In this document: positions 17,036-23,672 of the stretch, piece by piece
Layout: the number at the start of each line of letters is the position of its first letter
How positions within the stretch are numbered: the first letter of the stretch is position 1
Assembly: GCA_022841795.1 (NCBI GenBank)
Contig: JALHQU010000052.1
Coordinates: 1-33,596, forward strand
Source: Fimbriiglobus sp.
GTDB lineage: Bacteria; Planctomycetota; Planctomycetia; Gemmatales; Gemmataceae
Direction of reading: 5' to 3'
Length of the DNA: 33,596 nucleotides
The notes under the pieces: generated by a model
Told to the model about the DNA's origin: nothing
The model's input: the letters and a program-made list of their open reading frames with translations, nothing else
The model's database searches: none
Translations under genes and position numbers: made by a program

Positions 17036-17488
17036 ATGCGTGCGACGCTCGTTCTGCTGGCGGCGGTCGGGCTGGCGGCGCTGTCCGGGGCAGCCGCCCC
17101 GGTGCCGAAGGCGAAGGCGAAGACGGTCGAGGACAAGGTGCTGGGCAAGTGGAAGATGGTGGCGTCGCGGGGGGAGGCGGTGCCGACGCCGTACTTCCAC
17201 ATCGTGTTCAAAAAGGACGGCGAACTGGAGTTCCGCCGCGAGTACGCCGGGCGGGAGCCGTCCGTGTCGCCGGGCAAGTACAAGACGGCCGAGCCGGACG
17301 CGGAGAACAAGTTCGGCACCATCGACTGGACGGTGAACGAGGGCGGCCGGGAGCGGGGCGAATTGTCCCGCATCACCGAACTGTCCGACGACATCCTGGA
17401 GTTCAAGGACCCGGACGGGGTGGTCGAGCGGTTCGAGCGGGTGAAGGAGGAGAAGGACGGGAAGAAAGAGGAGAAGAAGGACAGGTGA
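17036..17488 (+). CDS. Small exported planctomycete protein, paralogue 2
   Basis: The 150-residue product has a signal peptide (about 1-21) and the mature start AAAPVPKAKAK. The domain follows its upstream paralogue block for block: VLGKWKMV, FHIVFKKDGELEFRREYAG, GKYKTAEPDAENKFGTIDWTV, LSDDILEFKDPDG, VVERFERVK. It ends in a Lys/Glu-rich tail. ATG 17036 is preceded by GAGGAGG at a suitable distance. It lies 35 bases after paralogue 1, so both are probably on one transcript. No biochemical role can be read from the sequence. Confidence 0.82.
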   Translation: MRATLVLLAAVGLAALSGAAAPVPKAKAKTVEDKVLGKWKMVASRGEAVPTPYFHIVFKKDGELEFRREYAGREPSVSPGKYKTAEPDAENKFGTIDWTVNEGGRERGELSRITELSDDILEFKDPDGVVERFERVKEEKDGKKEEKKDR

Positions 17489-17519
17489 CGGCGACCGTTA
17501 CACCATCCGGGGGTACGTC

Positions 17520-17987
17520 ATGTCTCGCCGAACCGTTGCGACCGTGGTTCTACTCGGAATGCTGTTCGCCGGCGGGCGGGCGACTGCGGACGATGTGAGC
17601 AGCCTGCGGCGCGACCTGGCCGCGCTGCGGGCGAAGGTGGAGGCGCTGAAGAAAGAAGTGGCCGCGCTGAAGGCGGCGCCGTCCCGCGCGAGCATCGCCG
17701 CCCGGTTCGACGCGGCATCGGGCCTGAGCGATGTGTCCGAGAAGCAGCGGGTGTACGCCGTCCTCGGTGTGGACGCCGCCCGCGTCGGGGACGGCAAGCT
17801 GACGAAGAAGGCGCTGGACGGGATCAGCGACGTGAGCGTCCGGCAGAGCATCACCTACCGGGCGGCGCTGATGCTGGCGAAGGCCGGGCAGGGGGAGGAC
17901 GCGGTCGCCCTGGCGAAGACACTGTCGGACGTGACCCAGAAGCAGACGGCGCTGGCGAAGATCGCCAAGGGCGAGTTGGACGAGTGA
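17520..17987 (+). CDS. Exported coiled-coil protein with helical repeats
   Basis: The 155-residue product has a signal peptide (about 1-24, ending ATADD). A heptad-like coiled coil follows (SSLRRDLAALRAKVEALKKE, about 27-50). The C-terminal part consists of short similar helices (SGLSDVSEKQRVYAVLGVDAARVG, DGISDVSVRQSITYRAALMLAKAG, KTLSDVTQKQTALAKIAKG), which look like three copies of one motif centred on SDVS/T-x-[KR]Q. I do not recognise the family. It is 31 bases from the previous gene and 41 from the next, so all four genes in 16563-18502 may be one operon. Confidence 0.72.
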   Translation: MSRRTVATVVLLGMLFAGGRATADDVSSLRRDLAALRAKVEALKKEVAALKAAPSRASIAARFDAASGLSDVSEKQRVYAVLGVDAARVGDGKLTKKALDGISDVSVRQSITYRAALMLAKAGQGEDAVALAKTLSDVTQKQTALAKIAKGELDE

Positions 17988-18028
17988 CGGCGGCACATCC
18001 ACATCGGTTCCCCAAGGGAGGTGCGGCG

Positions 18029-18502
18029 ATGACGACTTCCGGTGTTCGGCCGCGGCGCGGGTTCACGCTGATCGAACTGCTGGCGGCGATGGCCCTGATC
18101 GTGCTCATCATGAGCGTCCTGAGTCAGGCGTTCCTGACCGGACTAGCCACGTTCGGGCAGTTGAAGGGGATCGGCGACCTGAACGAACGGCTGCGGGCGG
18201 ACGCCGTCGCCCTCCGCGACGACGTCCAGACCGCGAACCGCCAGGCCGAGCAGTTCATCGCGGACACACAGCGGGACGGGGCCGCCGACCCGGCCGCGGC
18301 GGCCGGGCTGACAGTTCGGTACGCGGCCATTGCCGCTGACGCGACCAGCCTGGAAGACCAACTACGGGGGGTGGAACGGGACACGGTCAACCCGATCGCC
18401 CGGCGGCTGTTGCAGTGGGTGATCGGCAACTTGATTGGGGTGAAGATCGGCGCCGCGAGCATGGTCGATCTGCTCGACCAGATCGTTCGGTTGGAGGAGT
18501 GA
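18029..18502 (+). CDS. Pseudopilin-like protein with prepilin signal
   Basis: The 157-residue product begins with a type IV prepilin/pseudopilin leader: basic VRPRRG, then FTLIELLAAMALIVLIMSVL, with the conserved Glu at +5 after the cleavage Gly and a long hydrophobic helix. Prepilin peptidase should cut after the glycine and methylate F. The rest is helical and rich in Asp, Arg and Ala, without the cysteines or beta-sheet of major pilins. The likely role is a minor pseudopilin, PulJ/GspJ-like by position in the leader only. Many planctomycete proteins carry such leaders. No type II secretion genes are nearby. An AGGGAGG site precedes the ATG. Confidence 0.75.
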   Translation: MTTSGVRPRRGFTLIELLAAMALIVLIMSVLSQAFLTGLATFGQLKGIGDLNERLRADAVALRDDVQTANRQAEQFIADTQRDGAADPAAAAGLTVRYAAIAADATSLEDQLRGVERDTVNPIARRLLQWVIGNLIGVKIGAASMVDLLDQIVRLEE

Positions 18503-18515
18503 ACTGGGTGCGTCG

Positions 18516-18581
18516 GGTGAACCGCGGGCGTCAGCCCGCCGGGTGTGACCCCACCCAGGCGGCTCACGCCGCCGGTTCACC
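18516..18581. repeat. Dispersed GGTGAACC-bounded repeat in a convergent gap
   Basis: It reads GGTGAACCGCGGGCGTCAGCC and ends GGCTCACGCCGCCGGTTCACC. It lies between the stops of the pseudopilin gene (18502) and the phosphofructokinase gene (18588). Confidence 0.85.
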
Positions 18582-18587
18582 CACACC

Positions 18588-19874
18588 TCACACCAGGGGC
18601 TCGAACCGCCCGCGGAACTCGTCCGGCGTCAGCTTCACCGCCGTCGCCAGCATGGCCAGTCGGTCCGGGCTGGTGAAGTCCTCTTTCTCCAGCCGGGTCA
18701 TGTACTGGCGGGCGCACTCGTACGTCACGCTGTTCACGTCCACGTCCCGCGTCTGCATCCGCTTGGTGGCCGGCACGATCATGTCCTGGAACCGCAGCGG
18801 CACCAGCTTGCCGCCCACCACGCTGACGATCGCCCCGTACTTGCTGGCCTCGTCGGACAGCAGGAACTTGACCGCCCCGTACCCCAGGTCGCGGGTGTAC
18901 TCGGCGTCGAACGGGATGGGGTCGGCGCACCGCAGCTCGTACCCCAGGTCCTTGTCGATCATGGTGGTCTTCAGGCCGAGCGGCTCCATCCGCTTGCTCA
19001 GCCGCTCCCGCACCATCCGCCCGAACTCGATCTCCCCCAGCCGCAGGTGCCCGTGCGGGTCCTTCTCGATCTTCCCGTAGGCGTGCATGTTCGCCTCGCC
19101 GATGGCCTCCACCAGCCCCTGCTCGCCGATCGACTCGATCAGCCCCTCGGCCAGGATGACCAGCCCGTAGCTCTTGCCCTCCACCTTCCGCTTGGCCATC
19201 GACCCGATGATCAGGTCGCACAGGCCGTCGAGCGTCAGGCCCTTGCCGCGGAACTCCTCGCGGATGAGCGTCAGGGTGGCGGCGGCTGCCTTGCCGATGC
19301 CCAGCGCCAGGTGCCCGGCCGCCCGCCCCATGCTGACCACGATGTACCAGCGGTTGGTGGTGCGGGCGTCCTCGTGCAGGCTGCGGGCCAACTGCACCCC
19401 GTAGTGGCGGGCGGTCTCGAACCCGAACGTGGGGATGCCGGGCGGCAGCGGCAGGTCGTTGTCGATCGTCTTCGGCACGTGCGCCACCCGGATCGCCCCG
19501 CCCGCCCGCTCGTACACCTGGCTGCCGCTGAACGCGGTGTCGTCCCCGCCGATGGTCACCAGGTACTTGACGTTCAGCTTGGTGAACGCGTCCAGCACGT
19601 TCTGCATGTGCGCCGGGTCCTTGGCCGGGTTCACCCGGCTGGTGCCGAGCAGCGACCCGCCGCGGATGTACCACGGGCCGACGTCGTTCGCCCCCAGCAC
19701 CTGCGCCTTGCTCGTGTCCCCGGTCACCAGGTGGCTGAACCCGCCCCGCACCCCGATCACCTCCAGCCCGCGGCGGATGGCCTCGATGGTGACGGAACTG
19801 ATCACCCCGTTGATGCCCGGGGCCGGCCCGCCGCCGACCACGATCGCCAACCGCCCGCGGTTCGTATCCGCCAT
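18588..19874 (-). CDS. Pyrophosphate-type 6-phosphofructokinase
   Basis: The 428-residue enzyme phosphorylates fructose 6-phosphate in glycolysis. It has GGGPAPGINGVI at the N-terminus (residues 14-25), GGDDT at 109-113, PKTIDND at 134-140, then TFGFETAR, VVSMGRAAGHLALG and ILAEGL. In the ATP enzymes the equivalents are GGDGS and PGTIDND; Asp in GGDD and Lys in PKTIDND are the residues known to mark PPi-dependent members. I therefore infer PPi as phosphoryl donor, making the reaction reversible. The start at ATG 19874 precedes TNRGRLAIVVGGG. It is single, with a strong hairpin upstream. Confidence 0.92.
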   Translation of the reverse strand: MADTNRGRLAIVVGGGPAPGINGVISSVTIEAIRRGLEVIGVRGGFSHLVTGDTSKAQVLGANDVGPWYIRGGSLLGTSRVNPAKDPAHMQNVLDAFTKLNVKYLVTIGGDDTAFSGSQVYERAGGAIRVAHVPKTIDNDLPLPPGIPTFGFETARHYGVQLARSLHEDARTTNRWYIVVSMGRAAGHLALGIGKAAAATLTLIREEFRGKGLTLDGLCDLIIGSMAKRKVEGKSYGLVILAEGLIESIGEQGLVEAIGEANMHAYGKIEKDPHGHLRLGEIEFGRMVRERLSKRMEPLGLKTTMIDKDLGYELRCADPIPFDAEYTRDLGYGAVKFLLSDEASKYGAIVSVVGGKLVPLRFQDMIVPATKRMQTRDVDVNSVTYECARQYMTRLEKEDFTSPDRLAMLATAVKLTPDEFRGRFEPLV

Positions 19875-19976
19875 GTCCTGGTGCCTTACCTGGGGGAAAA
19901 AGAAGCCCGCGCCCGGCGGGCGCGTTCACGGTTCAGGAAACGAACCCGCCGGCTGAATTCAAGGGTGACAAACGGC

Positions 19977-20037
19977 GAACCCCGACCGCGAGGGAGGGGG
20001 TGGCGGAGAACCACCCCCTCCCTCGCGGTCGGGGTTC
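19977..20037. terminator. Perfect 27-bp hairpin between two minus-strand genes
   Basis: The arms 19977-20003 and 20011-20037 (GAACCCCGACCGCGAGGGAG and complement) are exact with a 7-base loop. It lies just past the stop of the exported protein ending at 20052 and about 100 bases before the phosphofructokinase start. The arm shares CCGACCGCGAGGGAG with the repeat at 30026, so it is a repeat-derived terminator candidate. Confidence 0.75.
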
Positions 20038-20051
20038 ATCAGACCTGCGGG

Positions 20052-20849
20052 TTACTTCTTCGGCATGGCCCGCCGGATGTCCTCGATCGCCCGCTCCAGC
20101 CGTTCCATCCGCTCTTCCAGGTTCGGCCGGCGGTCGCCGCCCTCACGCCGTTCGGCCGTCGGCCGCGGGCCGCGGTCGCCGCCTTCGGGCCCGCCGTCCC
20201 GCCGCACTTCCCGCACCCGCACTTCCGTGGTCGGTCCGTCCCCGCCCCGCATCTTCGCCATCAGCTTGCGGAACTGCTCTTGTTCGTCTTTGGACAGCCG
20301 GTCGAACCCCGGCGGGGTGCCGTCCCCGCCCATCCGGGCGACGCCGAACCCGCCGCCCATCGGCGGGCCACCCTGGCCGCGGAACACTTCGAAGTTCCCC
20401 ATCCCCATCGACCCCCGCGGCCCTTGTTGCGGCTCGGGCTTCTTATCGCCATCCTTCTTCGGCTCGGGCTTTTTGTCGCCGTCGAGCTGGATCACAAACA
20501 CGCCCTTGCCCGCCTCGCCCTTCTTGTCGCCGTCCAGCTTCAGTTCGATCACCCCGTGCGGGCCTTCCTTGCCGGTGCCCTTCTTCGCCTCGCCGTCCTT
20601 GCCCACCACCACGACCTCGACCTTCCGCTCCTCGGTCTTCTTGTCGCCGTCCTTCTTCCCGTCCTGGGCCTTCAGCCGGGCCTCGATCGCCCGCAGGCGT
20701 TCGGTGAGAACTTGCAGTTCGCGGAGGGTGTCCTGGTTGGCCGACGGCAGGGCCGGGGGCACCGGCGGGCGGGGCGGCAGCGGTTGGCTCTGGGCCAGCG
20801 CCGGCAGGCCGAGCGCGACGGCCAACAGGGCGGAGAGGGTGAGACGCAT
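20052..20849 (-). CDS. Exported low-complexity charged protein
   Basis: The 265-residue product has a signal peptide (about 1-20, ALA-QSQ). A Pro-rich stretch, a coiled coil (LRELQVLTERLRAIEARLKAQ) and Lys/Asp repeats of the type DGDKK (several copies between about 65 and 145) follow. Then come a Gly/Met-rich stretch, LSKDEQEQFRKLMAKMRGG, an Arg/Gly/Glu-rich region, and a final helix (LEERMERLERAIEDIRRAMPKK). The composition suggests an extended envelope protein. I do not recognise a family. ATG 20849 is chosen for the GAGG upstream and the signal peptide. Confidence 0.7.
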   Translation of the reverse strand: MRLTLSALLAVALGLPALAQSQPLPPRPPVPPALPSANQDTLRELQVLTERLRAIEARLKAQDGKKDGDKKTEERKVEVVVVGKDGEAKKGTGKEGPHGVIELKLDGDKKGEAGKGVFVIQLDGDKKPEPKKDGDKKPEPQQGPRGSMGMGNFEVFRGQGGPPMGGGFGVARMGGDGTPPGFDRLSKDEQEQFRKLMAKMRGGDGPTTEVRVREVRRDGGPEGGDRGPRPTAERREGGDRRPNLEERMERLERAIEDIRRAMPKK

Positions 20850-20936
20850 ATCGACCTCGGCAACGTGGGGAGATACCGGCGCCACGTCGGACGCCACGCC
20901 TAACACTTTAGGTCATGAGGGGTGAAGTGGAAATGA

Positions 20937-20965
20937 GTAACGGCCGGGGCTGGCCCGGCCGTTAC
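20937..20965. terminator. Hairpin after the infC-rpmI-rplT operon
   Basis: GTAACGGCCGGG pairs exactly with CCCGGCCGTTAC around a 5-base loop. It lies about 80 bases past the rplT stop and before the next minus-strand gene (start 20849). No T tract follows on the minus strand, so it is only a candidate. Confidence 0.5.
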
Positions 20966-20975
20966 AAAACCGTCT

Positions 20976-21043
20976 GGTGAGCGCGACCGCCAGGGAGCGG
21001 GGTGCGTGTTCAGCACCCACGGCCCTTGCGGGCCGGGTTCACC
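20976..21043. repeat. GGTGAACC-type repeat next to the rplT stop
   Basis: It begins GGTGAGCGCGACCGCCAGGG, contains CACCCACGGCCCTTGCGGGCC and ends GGGTTCACC. Its right edge is four bases from the rplT stop codon (TAA then CTTGGTGAACC on the minus strand). The central CCCTTGCGGG block is shared with copies at 30026 and 33075, a second subfamily. Confidence 0.8.
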
Positions 21044-21046
21044 AAG

Positions 21047-21442
21047 TTACGCTTTCGCCTTCGCCGCGTGCTGGGCGGCCAGCGCCGGCGGCAGGTTCTT
21101 CTTCGCCAGTTCGACCAGCTTGTCGAACGTGGCCGGGTCGTGGATGGCGATCTCCGACAGGCTCTTGCGGTCGAGCATCACCAGCGCCCGTTGCAGGCCG
21201 GCGATGAACTCGGAGTACCGCAGCCCCCGCATCCGGCAGGCGGCGTTGATGCGGATGATCCACAGCTTGCGGAACTCCCGCTTCTTCACCCGCCGGTCGC
21301 GGAAGGCGAACGCCCGCGCCCGAATCAGGGTGGTGTGCGCCTGCCGGAACAGGTTGTGCCGGCTCAGCCGGAACCCCTTGGTCAGCTTCCGCATCCGCTT
21401 CCGCCGCTTCGCCTGCAACTTGCCGCTACCCGCGCGAACCAT
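21047..21442 (-). CDS. rplT: 50S ribosomal protein L20
   Basis: The 131-residue protein is L20, which binds 23S rRNA early in assembly of the large subunit. KRRKRMRKLTKGFRLSRHNLFRQA forms the basic N-terminal arm; FRDRRVKKREFRKLWIIRINAA and LRYSEFIAGL are diagnostic. The N-terminus and an Ala/Lys-rich C-terminus make it slightly longer than the usual 117-120 residues. It is the third gene of infC-rpmI-rplT, 44 bases after rpmI. In other bacteria L20 represses this operon by binding its leader mRNA; no such site is proven here. Confidence 0.97.
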   Translation of the reverse strand: MVRAGSGKLQAKRRKRMRKLTKGFRLSRHNLFRQAHTTLIRARAFAFRDRRVKKREFRKLWIIRINAACRMRGLRYSEFIAGLQRALVMLDRKSLSEIAIHDPATFDKLVELAKKNLPPALAAQHAAKAKA

Positions 21443-21486
21443 GATCGTGATCCTCTACTGGTGGGATGTGTGTGGTGGGAAGTGGG

Positions 21487-21690
21487 TTACTGCTCGTTCA
21501 TCGCGATCAGGTACTTCTCGGTGATCTTCACGTTGCCGACGATGCCGGCGTTGCGGAGCTGCCGCCGCCGCTTGGCGGTGAAGTGCGCGTTCAGGTGCCG
21601 CTTGCCGCACTTGCCGTGCTTCAGCTTGCCGGTGCCGGTCACCCGGAACCGCTTCTTCACGCTCTTGTTGGTCTTGTTGTGCTTAGGCAC
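21487..21690 (-). CDS. rpmI: 50S ribosomal protein L35 (GTG start)
   Basis: The 67-residue protein begins (V/M)PKHNKTNKSVKKRFRVTGTGKLKH, the normal L35 N-terminus, and includes HLNAHFTAKRRRQLRN. The family starts at MPK, so GTG 21690 is the start even though the frame stays open farther upstream; GGAG lies about ten bases before it. It is between infC and rplT in the classic order. Confidence 0.96.
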   Translation of the reverse strand: MPKHNKTNKSVKKRFRVTGTGKLKHGKCGKRHLNAHFTAKRRRQLRNAGIVGNVKITEKYLIAMNEQ

Positions 21691-21796
21691 GGATCCACTC
21701 CGGTTGTGGGATGCTAGGGGGGGGCGATCAAGTCGCCCCGCTTCGTGCCCCGACCCCGACACGCGCCGCTCCAGGAACGGCGGACCCGAAAACAAG

Positions 21797-21819
21797 GGAA
21801 CCCGGACGGACCGGGTTCC
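21797..21819 (-). terminator. Terminator-like hairpin between infC and rpmI
   Basis: Read on the minus strand, GGAACCCGG and CCGGGTTCC form a perfect 9-bp stem with a 5-base loop, followed by CTTGTTTT. It lies 54 bases after the infC stop and about 107 before rpmI. It could be an internal attenuator that lowers or regulates rpmI-rplT expression, but no alternative antiterminator was identified. Confidence 0.55.
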
Positions 21820-21872
21820 GCTGTTGGGAATTCAAGATTGTAGGACCGGCGGCGGGGCCGGACAGGGGAATC

Positions 21873-22529
21873 TCAGGAAGCCGGCGGGGCGGCGGGCGGT
21901 TGCGGCGGCGGGGCCGCCGGTGCCTGGGCGGCCGGCGGCTTCGGGGCGGGCGGCGGCTTCGGCTTGTCCGACTTCGGCTTGCCGGCGGACGGGCCGGACC
22001 CCTTCGGGGCGAGCAGGGCGGTCATCTGCTTGCCCTCCATCCGCGGCGGGCTTTCCACCTTGCAGGCGTCTTGCAGGTCCACGATCATCGCGTCGATGAT
22101 CCGCCGGCCCTCTTCGATGTGCTGCATCTCACGGCCGCGGAACTGCACCTTGAGCAGCACCTTGTCCCCGTGTTCGAGGAACTTGCGGGCCTGGTTCACC
22201 CGCGTGTCCACGTCGTGGTCGCCGGTCTTCGGGCGGACGCGGAGCTCCTTCATCTTCTGCTGGTGCGTCTTCTGGTGCTGCTTCTTCGACTGGGTGTACT
22301 TGTGCTTCCCCCAGTCCATGATCTTGCACACCGGCGGCCGCTCCTGGGCGGCGATCTCCACCAGGTCCATGCCGACCTCGCGGGCCATGTTCATGGCTTC
22401 GGCGGTCGGGACGATGCCGTGCTGCTCGCCCTCCGCCCCGATCAGGCGGATCGGGCTGATCCGGATTTGCTCATTCAGGCGGGGGCCGGCCGGGGCACGA
22501 GGCGGGCCGCTACGATCGAACGGTGGGAT
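21873..22529 (-). CDS. infC: Translation initiation factor IF-3 (probable ATC start)
   Basis: IF-3 binds the 30S subunit and checks start-codon pairing. The recognisable sequence includes LNEQIRISPIRLIGAEGEQHGIVPTAEAM, DLVEIAAQERPPVCKIMDWGKHKYTQ and FRGREMQH. No ATG, GTG or TTG lies in frame before LNEQIR: a TGA stop ends at 22545 and the first ATG (22394) would delete the conserved N-terminal part. ATC at 22529-22527 has AGGAG seven bases upstream and gives 218 residues. Rare AUU/AUC starts are known for infC and allow IF-3 to repress its own translation. The alternative CTG just before NEQIR lacks an equal ribosome site. The C-terminus carries about 45 extra Pro/Ala-rich residues. It heads the rpmI-rplT operon. 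Confidence 0.9.
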   Translation of the reverse strand: MPPFDRSGPPRAPAGPRLNEQIRISPIRLIGAEGEQHGIVPTAEAMNMAREVGMDLVEIAAQERPPVCKIMDWGKHKYTQSKKQHQKTHQQKMKELRVRPKTGDHDVDTRVNQARKFLEHGDKVLLKVQFRGREMQHIEEGRRIIDAMIVDLQDACKVESPPRMEGKQMTALLAPKGSGPSAGKPKSDKPKPPPAPKPPAAQAPAAPPPQPPAAPPAS

Positions 22530-22762
22530 ACGCGGACTCCTGGGTCAGGAATGGGTGAGGCGGGTGCGGTCAACCCGAACCCGAGTTTCGCCTTAGTTTC
22601 ATACTCTTAACTGGTTCCGGCGGGCGCGTCAACCAGAGCGGGCGGGAAAATCGTCCCCGACCGGCTTGACCGCGGCCCCGCCCGGCGGACAATCGCGGCG
22701 TCGGGGCGGTCGCCCCGGCCGCGGGCGAGTTCCGCCCAAGTACCGACGGAGAACACGCACAC

Positions 22763-23311
22763 ATGGTTCGCACGACCCGCTGGGTGGTCGCCGGGCTGGT
22801 GGTCGGGCTGCTCGCCCCGCTCACCGCTGCCGACGACTCCACCCTGAAGGTGAAAGTGGGGGACAAGTTCCCCGACTTCAAGCTGCCCGCCACCCAGGCC
22901 GGGCTGGTGAAGAAGGACGCCAAGGAGGTTTCGCTCGCCGACCTGAAGGGCAAACATGTGGTGATCGCCTTCTACCCGAAGGCGCTCACCGGCGGGTGAA
23001 CGGTCGAGTGCAACGGGTTCCGCGACGTCCTCAAGGACTTCCCCGCCGGCACGGTCGTGCTCGGCGCTAGCGCGGACGGCCTCGACAAGAACCAGGAGTT
23101 CACCGACAAGAACAAGTACACCTACCCGCTGCTGTGCGACCCGGACCTGAAGCTCATCAAGGACCTGGGCATCGTGAACGGGAAGATGGCCAAGCGGGTG
23201 ACGTTCGTGATCGACAAGGAGGGGAAGATCGCCCAGATCTACGACAAGGTGAAGCCGGCGGACCACCCGGCCGAGGTACTCAAGTTCGTGAAGGAGCTGG
23301 CCGCGAAGTGA
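22763..23311 (+). CDS. Exported selenocysteine-containing peroxiredoxin (in-frame TGA)
   Basis: Read through one TGA at 22997-22999, the frame gives a 182-residue AhpC/TSA (BCP-like) peroxiredoxin. A signal peptide covers about 1-23, then KVGDKFPDFKLPAT. The core is FYPKALTGGUTVECNGFRD, where U79 is the TGA and sits exactly at the peroxidatic Cys of GGC-T-x-E-C relatives; C83 is the probable resolving residue. The rest continues without break: VVLGASADGLDKNQEF, YPLLCDPDLKLIKDLGI, RVTFVIDKEGKIAQIYDKV. Both sides are in one phase and there is no other defect, so selenocysteine is a better reading than a pseudogene. It would reduce peroxides in the periplasm. A gene caller stopping at TGA would give a 78-residue fragment plus a second one. 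The gene's 3' end overlaps the convergent VOC gene. Confidence 0.85.
22997..23030 (+). promoter_or_regulatory. Candidate bacterial SECIS element
   Basis: The bases right after the TGA can fold into a small hairpin: GTCG (23003-23006) with CGAC (23023-23026), and AA with TT closing a CGGG loop, so the apical G residues lie about 16-19 bases past the TGA. Bacterial SECIS hairpins have a G-containing apical loop at such a distance and bind SelB. The stem is imperfect and at least two alternative pairings exist, so the fold is tentative. Confidence 0.5.
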
Positions 23312-23672
23312 CCCACTCGAACAAGGTGACGGCGTACCCGTCCGGGTCGCGGAAGGCGGCCCGGCGGTAGCCCTCGGGGCTGGTCTTCAGGTCGGATTCG
23401 GGGTACACGCCGAAGGCAGCGAGGCGGTCGAGTTCGGCGGTCAGGTCGGCGACCAGGAAGTGCAGTCGAACCCCGCTGTCGGCAGGTGGTGTTCCCTTTT
23501 TGATCGCGAAGCCGCGAGCGGCTTCGCTTGAGCCGCTCGCGGCTTTGCCAGTGAACAGCACGAACCCGTTCGGCTCGTCCGACAACTCCACCGTCAGCCC
23601 GCACACGTCCCGGTACCACGCCACGCTGCGGGCCACGTCCGCCACCGTCAGCTCGACCATGTGCAGCGTCAT
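23280..23672 (-). CDS. VOC (glyoxalase/bleomycin-resistance) family protein
   Basis: The 130-residue product has the vicinal-oxygen-chelate fold: MTLHMVELTVADVARSVAWYRDVCGL opens it and RRAAFRDPDGYAVTLFEW closes it, the latter with the usual metal-binding Glu. The substrate is unknown. ATG 23672 overlaps the stop of the upstream gene in ATGA, so the two are coupled. Residues about 43-55 (GKAASGSSEAARGF) are encoded by a 37-base palindrome and appear to be extra in a loop of the fold. The last ten codons overlap the peroxiredoxin gene on the other strand. Confidence 0.85.
   Translation of the reverse strand: MTLHMVELTVADVARSVAWYRDVCGLTVELSDEPNGFVLFTGKAASGSSEAARGFAIKKGTPPADSGVRLHFLVADLTAELDRLAAFGVYPESDLKTSPEGYRRAAFRDPDGYAVTLFEWVTSRPAPSRT
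23509..23545. repeat. Palindrome inside the VOC gene
   Basis: AAGCCGCGAGCGGCT and its exact complement AGCCGCTCGCGGCTT flank a 7-base loop. The element lies in the coding sequence and keeps its frame. Confidence 0.75.

Noticed and set aside
22763-22999. Reading the peroxiredoxin as a pseudogene broken by a nonsense mutation
   Set aside because: The TGA falls at the catalytic Cys codon, both flanks are in the same frame and conserved, and no other defect exists. Selenocysteine explains this better.
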